Positions 26,992 through 35,546 of a stretch of 54,653 nt of DNA are shown here, piece by piece. The position numbers and the translations under genes are program-made. The DNA is taken from contig NZ_SZNH01000002.1 of NCBI RefSeq assembly GCF_005869855.1, forward strand, positions 106,643-161,295. The letters are read 5' to 3'. How positions within the stretch are numbered: position 1 is the stretch's first letter; every line of letters begins with the position of its first letter. The notes beneath the pieces are model-generated. The model was not told the DNA's origin. It ran no database searches and saw nothing but the letters and a program-made list of their open reading frames with translations. This DNA is from Nostoc sp. PA-18-2419. GTDB lineage: Bacteria; Cyanobacteriota; Cyanobacteriia; Cyanobacteriales; Nostocaceae.

Positions 26992-28215
26992 ATGGATTTA
27001 TTAGAGTATCAAGTGAAAGAATGGTTTGGCAAGATAGGCATTCCTGTATTGCCTTCGCAACGAATTGACCATCCTACAGATTTAAAACGTTTAAAAATTC
27101 GCTTTCCAATTGTATTAAAATCTCAAGTACATGGAGCAGAACGGGCAAAAGCAGGTGGGGTCAGGTTTGCCGAAACAACTATCGATGCGATCGCCGCTGC
27201 CCAAAATATCTTTAGTTTACCGATATGGGGAGAGTTGCCGGAAGTTGTCCTAGCAGAATCCCAATACGACGCCAACCAAGAATTTTATCTAGCAGTGGTT
27301 TTAGACACCGCTGTTTGCCGACCAGTGCTTTTAGGTTCCAAAGAAGCAAACATCGATTGGGAATCTGCTGGAGAAAAAATGCACTATGTGGTTGTCGAAC
27401 AAGAATTTTCTCCATTTTATGCGCGACGACTTGCTTTGAAAATGGGCTTGCAGGGAACACTGATGCAGTCGGTAAGCAGCGTTGTCCAGAAAATGTACCA
27501 GTTGTTTGTACAAAAAGACCTGGATTTAGTCGAAATTAATCCTTTGGCAGTCAATCCTAATGGTGAAGTTATGGCTCTCAATGGTAAAGTCAGGGTGAAT
27601 GAACGCTCAATCAAGCGTCATCCAGATGTTGCCCAAATGGCAGCAAAAATTATCAGCCGTCATCCAAGTAGTGAAATCAACGGTATTTTGGGCGACTGGG
27701 AAGGTGTGCAAATGCACGGAAAAATCGGGATTTTAGGTAATGGTACTGGTTCAGTAATGGCAACTTTGGATTTAGTCGCTAATGCTGGCGGAAAACCAGG
27801 TGTTTGTTTGAATCTACGCCATGCTTTCCTCACGGATACCACACCAACTACCTTTTGCGATCGCCTACAAACAGGTTTAAAAATTTTAGCTGCTGATAAA
27901 AGCATCGAAGTCATACTAATTAACTTCTTAGGTAGCATTCCTCAAGCCGAGGAAGTAACCCAAGTTATAGCCAAATTTATAGAACAAGACAATAACGAAC
28001 TCAAATTACAAGTTGTACGCTCTAATGGTAGTAAACACCAAGATGTGAATTTTCCATCCTTAGTTATCCGCCTTGCTGGTTCAGAGTTAAATTCAACTAA
28101 AAATTATTTAGCAAGACTTAAAACTAGCAGCAATACTCTTGCTGTGGTAGAAAATTTAGATGAAGCCGTGAAAGTTGCAGTTCGGATTGCTAAACCAAAT
28201 GCTAATAAGAAGTAG
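26992..28215 (+). CDS. SucC-like CoA-ligase beta subunit (divergent)
   Basis: 407 residues, same architecture as the beta subunit of succinyl-CoA synthetase: ATP-grasp N-terminus (MDLLEYQVKEWFGKIGIPVL; VLKSQVHGAERAKAGGV) and C-terminal ligase domain (ILGNGTGSVMATLDLVANAGG). EINPLAV is kept, but family landmarks differ: QVHAGGRGKAGGV is here QVHGAERAKAGGV, DVGGGA is NLRHAF, and VNIFGGI is INFLGSI. The partner alpha-like gene follows after 301 bases. It is probably a paralogue specialised for another acyl-CoA or a regulatory role; succinyl-CoA synthetase activity should not be assumed. ATG 26992 is preferred to GTG 26971. Confidence 0.8.
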   Translation: MDLLEYQVKEWFGKIGIPVLPSQRIDHPTDLKRLKIRFPIVLKSQVHGAERAKAGGVRFAETTIDAIAAAQNIFSLPIWGELPEVVLAESQYDANQEFYLAVVLDTAVCRPVLLGSKEANIDWESAGEKMHYVVVEQEFSPFYARRLALKMGLQGTLMQSVSSVVQKMYQLFVQKDLDLVEINPLAVNPNGEVMALNGKVRVNERSIKRHPDVAQMAAKIISRHPSSEINGILGDWEGVQMHGKIGILGNGTGSVMATLDLVANAGGKPGVCLNLRHAFLTDTTPTTFCDRLQTGLKILAADKSIEVILINFLGSIPQAEEVTQVIAKFIEQDNNELKLQVVRSNGSKHQDVNFPSLVIRLAGSELNSTKNYLARLKTSSNTLAVVENLDEAVKVAVRIAKPNANKK

Positions 28216-28516
28216 CCGCCAATAACTATTAATTTGTAATCTGTTTTGCTCAGCAACGCTAATGTAAATGAAAAGCGCCAAGCGCGATATGATTAAAAAA
28301 TAAAATTTGTCAAATGCCATCTAAATTTCCTACTTTTAAATCTGTAGGCTGATTTAGTTAAATTAGTATTACTTTTTAGTTGCGGAGATAAATTTCCAAA
28401 TGGAATACGAAAACTAATAAATTGCAGTAACTCCTAAAATTAATACAATACTGTATACATATCTTTTATGCCCAGTGGCTCGACTGACTGGTTTGCCAAG
28501 CTTACGGTAATTTATT
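28216..28516. other. Spacer between SucC-like and SucD-like genes
   Basis: 301 AT-rich bases with no recognised feature. This is unusually long for the two subunits of one enzyme, so a separate promoter for the alpha gene is possible. Confidence 0.35.
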
Positions 28517-29398
28517 ATGAACATAACGCCAGAGAGTAAAGTCTTAATTCAAGGCTTTTGTGAATTTATATCAGGCACTCACGTTACTCAAATGAAAGCT
28601 TACGGTACGAATTTGGTAGCTGGTGTTAATCCTGGATGCGGCGGACAGGAAATGCACGAACTGCCAGTATTTGATTTAGTAGAAGAGGTAGTACAAGAAT
28701 TTGGCGCAATTGACACAACAATTATCTGTGTAGATCCTTACGATGTTTTGGATGCGGCATTAGAAGCGATCGCATCTCAAATTCGCCAAATTATTATTAT
28801 CACCGCTGGCGTGCCACCTTTGGATATGGTGCAATTACTCCGCAAAGCCGAGGCCTGTGAAACTTTGGTAGTAGGGCCAAATAGTCCGGGGATTATTGTA
28901 CCGGGAAAAATTCTTTTGGGAACTCAACCTAGCGAGTTTTATACACCAGGGCCAGTGGGGATCGTCAGTCGTAGCAGCACCCTCACCTACGAAGTCGCCT
29001 ATGAATTAACAAAAGCTGGTTTGGGGCAGTCGATTAGTGTCAGTATTGGTAGTGATGCGATCGTCGGTTCCTCGTTTTTGCAATGGCTGCAAATTCTCGA
29101 TGAAGATGAAACTACACAAGCGATCGTTTTAGTCGGTCAACCCGGCGGCGGTAGTGAAGAAGCAGCGGCGCGGTACATTGCTGAGGCTATTGATAAACCA
29201 GTAATTGGCTACATTGCAGGCAGACAAGCACCACCAGGAAAAAGTTGGCGTCAAACTGGGACTTTAGCAACATTTATCGGACGCGATCCTAATTTTGGTA
29301 CAGCCCAAAGTAAATTAGCTGCTTTGAAAGAAGTACAAGTTCCTGTAGCTGAACGCCCTTCTCAAATTCCAGAATTGGTAAGAAAAAGGATAAATTAA
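28517..29398 (+). CDS. SucD-like CoA-ligase alpha subunit lacking the phosphohistidine
   Basis: 293 residues aligning end to end with the alpha subunit of succinyl-CoA synthetase: CoA-binding Rossmann part (MKAYGTNLVAGVNPGCGG), ITAGVPPLDM, GPNSPGIIVPG, VGIVSRSSTLTYEVAYELT and a C-terminal ligase half. In E. coli SucD the phosphorylated His246 sits in GKRMGHAGA; the same place here reads GKSWRQTGT, so His is Gln. The partner Glu208 in GEIGG is also Gln (GQPGG), and Cys123 of GPNCPG is Ser. The fold is kept but the phosphohistidine relay is not. See findings. Confidence 0.85.
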   Translation: MNITPESKVLIQGFCEFISGTHVTQMKAYGTNLVAGVNPGCGGQEMHELPVFDLVEEVVQEFGAIDTTIICVDPYDVLDAALEAIASQIRQIIIITAGVPPLDMVQLLRKAEACETLVVGPNSPGIIVPGKILLGTQPSEFYTPGPVGIVSRSSTLTYEVAYELTKAGLGQSISVSIGSDAIVGSSFLQWLQILDEDETTQAIVLVGQPGGGSEEAAARYIAEAIDKPVIGYIAGRQAPPGKSWRQTGTLATFIGRDPNFGTAQSKLAALKEVQVPVAERPSQIPELVRKRIN

Positions 29399-29469
29399 AT
29401 TTGGAGATAGTATTAGGTATTACAAAAAAAGTTGTTATGTTTTACTTGGAATACATATAGTTGATTAAA

Positions 29470-31677
29470 CTACAATTTTGACAAAATTTCTGGCAACAAC
29501 TGACTTGGAACTTTCGATAAAGCAAAATTTTGCCCTTGTATTCCTAATTCATTGTGAAAAGCACGGATAGTTTTCACCATATAGCCGAAGGTTGTTTGAT
29601 AAACTTCCGTTTGTTTATTCAATCCATTGAGAGCTTGCAAATGATGTTCTAATGCTACTTCTAGATGTTGAGAACGTATTGCTTTATCAGTATTAAAAGA
29701 TTTATCTATTACTAGCTGATAGTGTGCCAGTCCCAAGTTATTATGAGAGGCAAACAAGTCAAAACTTAAAGAGTTGCTGCTCAGTGAATGAGCCAAAGCT
29801 AGAGATTCTTCGTAAGCATTGATGCATAATTGCAGATATTTTTGCCGTGCTTCTTTAGGGGTTTGAGATAGATTTGCTAAATTCCAATAGGCAGTACCCA
29901 AATTATTTTGTGTGGCAGCACAAGCACTAGGAACGTTAGCTGGAGTACGATATTTCAGAGCTTCGTTATAGACATCAATAGCTAGTTGTAAATTTTCAGC
30001 AGATTGTTCGTATTGTGCTAAATTCCAATAGGCAGTACCAACGTTGTTTTGAATCATGCCATACTTGAGCGGTTCCTCTTGGGGATTATAGTGTATGAGT
30101 GCTTGGTTGTAAGCGGCGATCGCTTTGTTTAAATGCACAATCGGTTGATTATATTGTCCTAAATGCCAGTAAGCAGTTCCCAAATTATTTTGGCAAGCAG
30201 CATACTTTAATGAATCCATATCTGCTGTACGGTAATTAAGTGCTTCGCTGTAAGCTAAAACTGCTTGTTGCCAATTCTCAGATGGCTGAGAAAAACGAGC
30301 TAAATCACCATAAGCTGTCCCTAAGTTGTTTTGGACGCGGGCGTAAGTTTCTGGATGTGTCTGGGATGAGATTGTATTTAACGCCAACTGATAAAATTCT
30401 ATTGCTTGTTCTATATAAGTTTGTCCTTCTTCAGAATTAGGTGGTGTGCGGTATAACATCCAATAAAGTGTACCCAAGTCATTCAAAATATCTGGGAGTT
30501 GCGGTGAAATTTCGTTATAGCTAATTGCCTCTTGATAAGCAATGATTGCTACCATCAAATTTTCTAAGGTTGATTCTCCTTGCTCAATCCGAAGGCGGTA
30601 TAAGTTACCCAAGCGATGATAAGCTTCTGCCAGTATTTCTCCAGGAAGTTGTTGTAAATGTAATTCTTCAATTTCTAGCAAAATCAGCTGCGGTTGCCAG
30701 TCATCTTCTATATCTTGAGTAATCTTTGTGTTAATTGTTGCTAATACTAACTCCGTTAACTCACTGCTAATATGAGATAAAGAAGATAGTAATTGCTGCT
30801 CGTTTCCACTGCCAGATCTAATAGTAGATTCCTGTTGTGGCATAGTCTTCGATTCGATGATTGATGCAGTATCTGACTGTATTTTGTGTACATTATTTTC
30901 TGGTGTCTGTGCTGAAAAATTGGAATTCTTCTCAAACTTTAATTCACTAGCTGTTGTTTTGAATTCTGCTTGGGTAACAGATTCATCTGAAATCGACTGA
31001 TCAAGATTCCCTACATCCAAACTTCTAGAATTAGAAAAACGTTCTGGATACCTTGAATTCTGAGTTGCTGGTGTCGGTTCTCCAGCAAACACAAATACCC
31101 CAGTACGGCAATGCCAAAATTGTGGTGCTGATTGTTGGATAGCAGACAACCAAGGACGGGGTATCCACAACAGCAAGTTAGATTCTAGAAATCGACTGGA
31201 TCCTTGTGTGGAGAAATATTGCTCGCTTAAACGGAGATAATGCAAGAATAAACGCTGTGTTGCCACTGGTTGCTTAGTTAGCTGCTCCACACCTACAATT
31301 TGAAATGCTGGTATTGGAGAAACTTTTCCTGGAGTATCTTTTGATGCCCCAATAATTGGCGGTGGATAATTGGCCACCCATTGATTGATTTGAACTATGG
31401 GATTGGGATCGTTTAAATTCAACCGCAGCGTCACTAATCGTGGATAAGCTGGAGTGCTATTTTCTTGAGCATTTGATGGTTGATATAGCACTTGTCCCAC
31501 AGGATAAGCCAATGTAGAATGCAAACGAGCTGCTACTTGATTTCTTAAATGTAAATCATCACATACCGCTAAAAAAAGTTGTCGCCGCAAACCAAGACTT
31601 AAGGCAAGTTTTAAGCGCTGGTATACTTGTCGATTCCAAGTAAAATTATCGTTGTGTACAGTATCATTCACACTCAT
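29470..31677 (-). CDS. TPR-repeat protein with N-terminal degenerate ATPase-like domain
   Basis: 735 residues. Residues 1-210 contain a segment LRRQLFLAVCDDLHLRNQVAARL and LLLWIPRPWLSAIQQSAPQFWHCRTGVFVF, a cyanobacterial N-terminal module without a visible P-loop. After a low-complexity linker, residues about 330-700 carry at least seven tetratricopeptide units with recurring NNLGTAYWNLAQ and AIxxYNEAL patterns. TPR proteins bridge protein complexes; the partner is unknown. Confidence 0.85.
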   Translation of the reverse strand: MSVNDTVHNDNFTWNRQVYQRLKLALSLGLRRQLFLAVCDDLHLRNQVAARLHSTLAYPVGQVLYQPSNAQENSTPAYPRLVTLRLNLNDPNPIVQINQWVANYPPPIIGASKDTPGKVSPIPAFQIVGVEQLTKQPVATQRLFLHYLRLSEQYFSTQGSSRFLESNLLLWIPRPWLSAIQQSAPQFWHCRTGVFVFAGEPTPATQNSRYPERFSNSRSLDVGNLDQSISDESVTQAEFKTTASELKFEKNSNFSAQTPENNVHKIQSDTASIIESKTMPQQESTIRSGSGNEQQLLSSLSHISSELTELVLATINTKITQDIEDDWQPQLILLEIEELHLQQLPGEILAEAYHRLGNLYRLRIEQGESTLENLMVAIIAYQEAISYNEISPQLPDILNDLGTLYWMLYRTPPNSEEGQTYIEQAIEFYQLALNTISSQTHPETYARVQNNLGTAYGDLARFSQPSENWQQAVLAYSEALNYRTADMDSLKYAACQNNLGTAYWHLGQYNQPIVHLNKAIAAYNQALIHYNPQEEPLKYGMIQNNVGTAYWNLAQYEQSAENLQLAIDVYNEALKYRTPANVPSACAATQNNLGTAYWNLANLSQTPKEARQKYLQLCINAYEESLALAHSLSSNSLSFDLFASHNNLGLAHYQLVIDKSFNTDKAIRSQHLEVALEHHLQALNGLNKQTEVYQTTFGYMVKTIRAFHNELGIQGQNFALSKVPSQLLPEILSKL

Positions 31678-32090
31678 GGCGGCTAAAGAGCCAAAAGACA
31701 GTATATATCACCTTTATAGGTTCATCGAAGTTAGCTAAAAATTTCATTATCAGCAATGATTTATAGTGAGTGTTGTGCTCCTGAGGATAATAACAATTTT
31801 GGATTTTGCAGAAAGTTAAGCCAGTGCTACCTCAGCGCCTTGCATTGGCATCTTCTAGTGTCAAAGCTAAGACTTGCAGCGATTTTTTAGCGCAGCTCTG
31901 TTCGAGGTAGCAGCATCACTTTCTAAGACAGATTAGCAATTTTTGATTAAAATTCTTAATTACGAAGCTGTTCAGCGGAATTGCCAATAACATTACTTCT
32001 CCAATTTGGTATAAGTTAAACTTTTTAGGTTTGATAAAATAATAAAGTATGTAATTATACTTAGTAACTAAATTAATTTTCACAATAAAT
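31678..32090. other. Intergenic region between TPR gene and psb34 terminator
   Basis: About 410 bases, AT-rich apart from the inverted-repeat element at 31811-31923. No gene seen. Confidence 0.4.
31811..31923. ncRNA. Possible structured RNA or MITE-like inverted-repeat element
   Basis: A 113-base segment closed by perfect arms TGCTACCTC (31825-31833) and GAGGTAGCA (31904-31912), extended by GAAAGT...ACTTTC ends. The inner part has further pairs GCTAA (31866-31870)/TTAGC (31887-31891) and AGCGC/GCGC. There is no ORF. It lies between the psb34 terminator and the TPR gene. Strand cannot be assigned; either a small RNA or an immobile repeat is possible. Confidence 0.35.
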
Positions 32091-32123
32091 AAAAAAGCAG
32101 GCTCCTCCTGAAATCGGAACCTG
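32091..32123 (-). terminator. Rho-independent terminator of psb34
   Basis: Minus-strand arms CAGGTTCC and GGAGCCTG (one G-T pair) with a 10-base loop, followed by GC and six T residues, 50 bases beyond the psb34 stop. Confidence 0.85.
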
Positions 32124-32172
32124 AAAAATTATAAAAATGAAATTTTATTAAAATGTTTTACGCTCAACAGTT

Positions 32173-32343
32173 TTAGGAAACCAAGAAAGCGACTGAAATC
32201 AAGCCACCAACCAAAGCAGCAGCCGCAATTCCTACAAAAATATAGATTCGCTTTTGGCCTTCCGTAGCGGGTTCTGCTTGATAAATCTTAGGTTCCTTGG
32301 CAAAATTATTCAGGCGGCCGCCTTCTTCGGTTGTATAGGGCAT
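32173..32343 (-). CDS. psb34: Psb34 (ssl1498-family) photosystem II assembly protein
   Basis: 56 residues. Starts MPYTTEEGGRLNNFAKEPKI, the conserved N-terminus of the Hlip-like Psb34 family, followed by YQAEPATEGQKR and one transmembrane helix (IYIFVGIAAAALVGGLISVA). Psb34 binds CP47 and takes part in late photosystem II assembly at the thylakoid. AAGGA lies about nine bases before the ATG, and a terminator follows, so it is monocistronic. It is short enough to be missed by length-based gene calling. Confidence 0.9.
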   Translation of the reverse strand: MPYTTEEGGRLNNFAKEPKIYQAEPATEGQKRIYIFVGIAAAALVGGLISVAFLVS

Positions 32344-32498
32344 GAATCAATTCCTTTATCTTTATTCTTCATTTAATGTTACATAAATACGAGTTTTGCT
32401 CAAAAAATGCTAGACAAATCGTTACATTGGGGATTGGGTATTAGGAATTGCCCACTGGATATTAAGAGTTAAAAGAATTATTTCCTAGTCCCCATTCC

Positions 32499-34529
32499 CT
32501 AACTAGTAACCTTCCCAGTCAGAGGCGAACTAGCACTGGCGTAATCTTTAATGGGCATTCTGCCAGCAAGGTATGCTAAACGACCGGCAACTGTTGCTAA
32601 ATTCATCGCACGAGCCATTGCTGCCGGGTTTTGAGCTAGAGCGATCGCACTATTAATCAACAAAGCGTCTGCTCCCAATTCCATTGCCTGAGCGGCTTGG
32701 GAGGGTGAACCAATCCCAGCATCTACCACCACAGGTATATCGGCATTTTCAATGATGATTTGGATATTGGCGGTTGTTTTTAGCCCTTGTCCAGAACCAA
32801 TTGGCGAAGCTAAAGGCATCACCGTAGCACAGCCTACATCTTCCAAGCGTTTGGCTAGCATGGGGTCAGCGTTGATATAGGGCAATACTGCAAAACCTTC
32901 TTTAACTAGTTGTTCTGCTGCTTCTAGTGTGCCAATCGGGTCTGGAAGTAAATACTTAGAATCTGGTATTACTTCTAACTTAACAAAATTATTATCTTCT
33001 TGTCCCAATAATTTCGCCATTTCTCGCCCCAAACGCGCCACCCGAATCGCTTCATCGGCAGTTTGACAACCTGCGGTGTTGGGCAACATCCAGATTTTTG
33101 TCCAATCTAAAGCTTCTGCTAAACCTTCGTGTCCAGGGGCTTTGGTTTGTACTCGTCGGACTGCTACGGTAACAATTTCGCAATCACTGGCGGCAATACT
33201 TTGTTGCATTTGTTCAATGCTACGATACTTACCAGTTCCCGTCATCAAGCGGGATTGGAAGGTTTTGCCTGCGATAATTAGTGGCGAGTCGGTAGAGATG
33301 CGATTAATTGCGTCTGTAAGGAGTGGGGGGGTAGGGTGTCCGTTGGAGAAATTGGCAGAGTGAGTGAGCATGGGGGTGCGGGTAGATGGCTGGGACTGGA
33401 AGCGCGAATAATGGAAATCAGCAAGTAGGGGGTCAGATTTTTGTTCCAAAATGAAATCGGCAATCAATGCTGCTGTTACGGGTGCAAGTAGAATCCCGTT
33501 GCGGTAATGACCAGTGGCAAAGGTTAAATTTTCACAATGGCTAGTGCCGAGAATGGGTAATTCGTCAGCAGTGGCAGGGCGAAATCCCCACCAGAATTGG
33601 AGTATGGGATAATGCTTTAATTGCGGATACAACCGGATGGCAGCTTGTAATAATGTTTGAATCCCTTCAGGAGTGTTGTGGGGTGTAAAACCAACATCTT
33701 CGACTGTTGCCCCAATAATCAGCGAGCGATCGCGTCTCGGTACAATGTAAATATCTTCCCCGAACAAAATCCGCTGCAACGGCAATTCCGGTACAAATTC
33801 CGGTATTTTTAGACTCAATATTTGTCCTTTTCGAGGACGCACGGGTAATGGTAACAACTCATTCGCCCAAGCACCTGAAGCTAAAACATAATGGGCGGCG
33901 CGAATTACCCCAGTATTCGTTTGGATGCCAACAACTTGTCCCTGTTGCTGTAAAAATGCTTCTACTGTAACGCCATCTTTAAGTTCAACACCAATAGATT
34001 CGGCTGCTGTCCGCAGTACTTGAGCTAGAGCCTTATTATCGACTTGGGCATCTTCGGGATACCACCAGCCACCTACTACTTCGGTTCCCAATCCTGGCTG
34101 ATATTGATGAATTGCTTGTTTGTCTAACCAGTATGAGGGGGAATAGGAGGCAGGGGGGCGGGGAGCAGGGAGCAAAGCGGAAAGAGGTAATTTTTCATTT
34201 TCTCTCTTGCCCCTTACCCCTTGCCCCTGTGCCTCTTGAAAAACGGGTGTGAGGATACCGCAAGGCCAATAGTTGGTATTTAAGCCGCTCAATTCTTCCA
34301 GTTTACGCGTCCAGTCGGCATATAAAGCACGCGATCGCCAACACAAAGAACGCATTGCCTCGTTCGGGATTTTTTCGGCATCTGGTGCCAACATCCCAGC
34401 GGCAGCGTGGGTAGCAGCAGCCTGGAAATCACGACAAACCACGGTGACATTTGTCCCGCGCAGTTTAAGTTCAATGGCGATCGCTAAACCAATAACGCCG
34501 CCACCAATAATTACAATTTCACTAGTCAT
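32499..34529 (-). CDS. thiO-thiG: Bifunctional glycine oxidase ThiO / thiazole synthase ThiG
   Basis: 676 residues, a fusion known in cyanobacteria. The N-terminal half (1-365) is an FAD amine oxidase ([38 protein letters not shown]) that makes dehydroglycine. The C-terminal half (from about 420) is ThiG ([19 protein letters not shown]; Schiff-base lysine in [29 protein letters not shown]) that builds the thiazole phosphate of thiamin. Two parts appear to be repeat insertions: residues about 97-132 (34134-34240) and the inter-domain linker (33292-33318). The start ATG lies in a TCATTAG-type repeat. Confidence 0.93.
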   Translation of the reverse strand: MTSEIVIIGGGVIGLAIAIELKLRGTNVTVVCRDFQAAATHAAAGMLAPDAEKIPNEAMRSLCWRSRALYADWTRKLEELSGLNTNYWPCGILTPVFQEAQGQGVRGKRENEKLPLSALLPAPRPPASYSPSYWLDKQAIHQYQPGLGTEVVGGWWYPEDAQVDNKALAQVLRTAAESIGVELKDGVTVEAFLQQQGQVVGIQTNTGVIRAAHYVLASGAWANELLPLPVRPRKGQILSLKIPEFVPELPLQRILFGEDIYIVPRRDRSLIIGATVEDVGFTPHNTPEGIQTLLQAAIRLYPQLKHYPILQFWWGFRPATADELPILGTSHCENLTFATGHYRNGILLAPVTAALIADFILEQKSDPLLADFHYSRFQSQPSTRTPMLTHSANFSNGHPTPPLLTDAINRISTDSPLIIAGKTFQSRLMTGTGKYRSIEQMQQSIAASDCEIVTVAVRRVQTKAPGHEGLAEALDWTKIWMLPNTAGCQTADEAIRVARLGREMAKLLGQEDNNFVKLEVIPDSKYLLPDPIGTLEAAEQLVKEGFAVLPYINADPMLAKRLEDVGCATVMPLASPIGSGQGLKTTANIQIIIENADIPVVVDAGIGSPSQAAQAMELGADALLINSAIALAQNPAAMARAMNLATVAGRLAYLAGRMPIKDYASASSPLTGKVTS
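33292..33318. repeat. Diverged copy of the GCGATTAAT palindrome within thiO-thiG
   Basis: GTAGAGATGCGATTAATTGC plus GTCTGTA matches the 3734-3761 palindrome at nearly all central bases. It encodes the linker residues TDAINRIST. Confidence 0.75.
34134..34240. repeat. Low-complexity mini-repeat insertion within the ThiO domain
   Basis: GGCAGGGGGGCGGGGAGCAG and CCCCTTACCCCTTGCCCCTG units flank an AAAGCGG...TTTTCTCTC core and are translated as a Pro/Glu/Lys-rich loop before [17 protein letters not shown]. Confidence 0.7.
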
Positions 34530-34722
34530 TAGTCATTTAGTCATTGCTCATTAGCCACCGAGCATTAGTGCATGACTAATAAATCATAACTAATAAAGGA
34601 ATAACTAAAGACTAGTAAAGCGGGCGCCTAAATAAACCAACCATCTCAAATGTCTAAAACGCTTAGGCAACGGTAATTACGAATTACTAATTACTAATCC
34701 TGCCAAGCGCTACTAGCAACCA

Positions 34723-35118
34723 TTACCACAAGGCTCGAATTGGTTCGCTGGGATTTGAATCACTTGATGAGCTATCGCTTGTGGAAGAGTCTGTATTAGA
34801 GTCTGTTGTATTGTCAGGAGATGAGGTTGAGTCGTTGCTAGGATTCTGGGCAACACTGCTCCTGTTATCAGGTCTTGGGGCGACAATGGAGCGTTTATTT
34901 TGATTTGTTTGAGTTGTGGGAGTTTCCTCAGTTGCAGTTTCTTCGTTCTGGCTGCCAGCACTGCTATTAACATTAATATTAGCTGGCAGAACTTCTGATT
35001 TTTTACCAGTCGGATTATTGGCGGTTTGTACGCCCATTGGAAAGTTAATGCCTAGTAATGTACCAAGCAAAATGGCTAGACCTCCAGCCATTAATATTAG
35101 GGGTGTCCATCTACCCAT
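34723..35118 (-). CDS. Ser/Asn/Thr-rich membrane-anchored hypothetical protein
   Basis: 131 residues. N-terminal single membrane span or uncleaved signal (WTPLILMAGGLAILLGTLLG), then a long disordered tail dominated by Ser, Asn, Asp and Thr (TTDSNTDSSTSDSSSSDSNP). AAGGAG nine bases before ATG 35118 is a strong ribosome site. A second minus-strand frame at 34713-34973 is its shadow. Probably extracytoplasmic; function unknown. Confidence 0.65.
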   Translation of the reverse strand: MGRWTPLILMAGGLAILLGTLLGINFPMGVQTANNPTGKKSEVLPANINVNSSAGSQNEETATEETPTTQTNQNKRSIVAPRPDNRSSVAQNPSNDSTSSPDNTTDSNTDSSTSDSSSSDSNPSEPIRALW

Positions 35119-35158
35119 CTTGTTTTACTCCTTTTTAACCTTTTGGTGTCCACACTTT

Positions 35159-35470
35159 TTAAGAACCTTGTCCCCAAAATCCATCAAACTTTTGTCACAT
35201 TCACGTCGTCTAAAACCTGCGTTTTACGGTTTATTACGTAGGTCTATTCTGGGAAAATGGGGAGGAAGCTAACGACGTGTTGCTTGCGCCAATTGGCTGC
35301 TGAGACTTCGCCCTCTACTTTAACCGTGCAGGTATTGTAACTGACAATAACCCGACAGTTTATTACCTTAGCATCGTCATTGTAGAGGTCAATACTATTT
35401 TGCTGCAAAATTTTGCGGAGATTGCTTGCTTGGATTTAATTGTTTTACCTTGAGCTAATACCTTAGGCAT
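35159..35470 (-). pseudogene. Decayed plant-type [2Fe-2S] ferredoxin-family gene
   Basis: Reading the minus strand from ATG 35470 gives MPKVLAQGKTIKSKQA, then after a frameshift NLRKILQQNSIDLYNDDAKV and VKVEGEVSAANW, then after another shift NRKTQVLDDVNVTK and finally KFDGFWGQGS before TAA at 35159. These pieces, in order, match a conserved cyanobacterial ferredoxin-like protein of about 105 residues. At least three frame changes are needed, and the cluster motif reads CRVIVSYNTC, where the family has a CxxxxCxxC arrangement, so ligands are lost. It lies between the Ser-rich gene and cimA and leaves no open product. Confidence 0.82.
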
Positions 35471-35546
35471 TTTTTAAATTGCCAAACTGGCTTTTTGTTG
35501 TATATTGACATATTGCCTCGAAAGTTGTCTCGTCGGCCCGAGTTTT

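Noticed and set aside
31811-31923. 6S RNA
   Set aside because: Considered for the closed-stem structure, but it is shorter than cyanobacterial 6S RNA and no matching central bubble was identified.
34713-34973. 86-codon minus-strand frame
   Set aside because: Overlaps the Ser-rich protein in another frame; the latter has the strong ribosome site and membrane signal.
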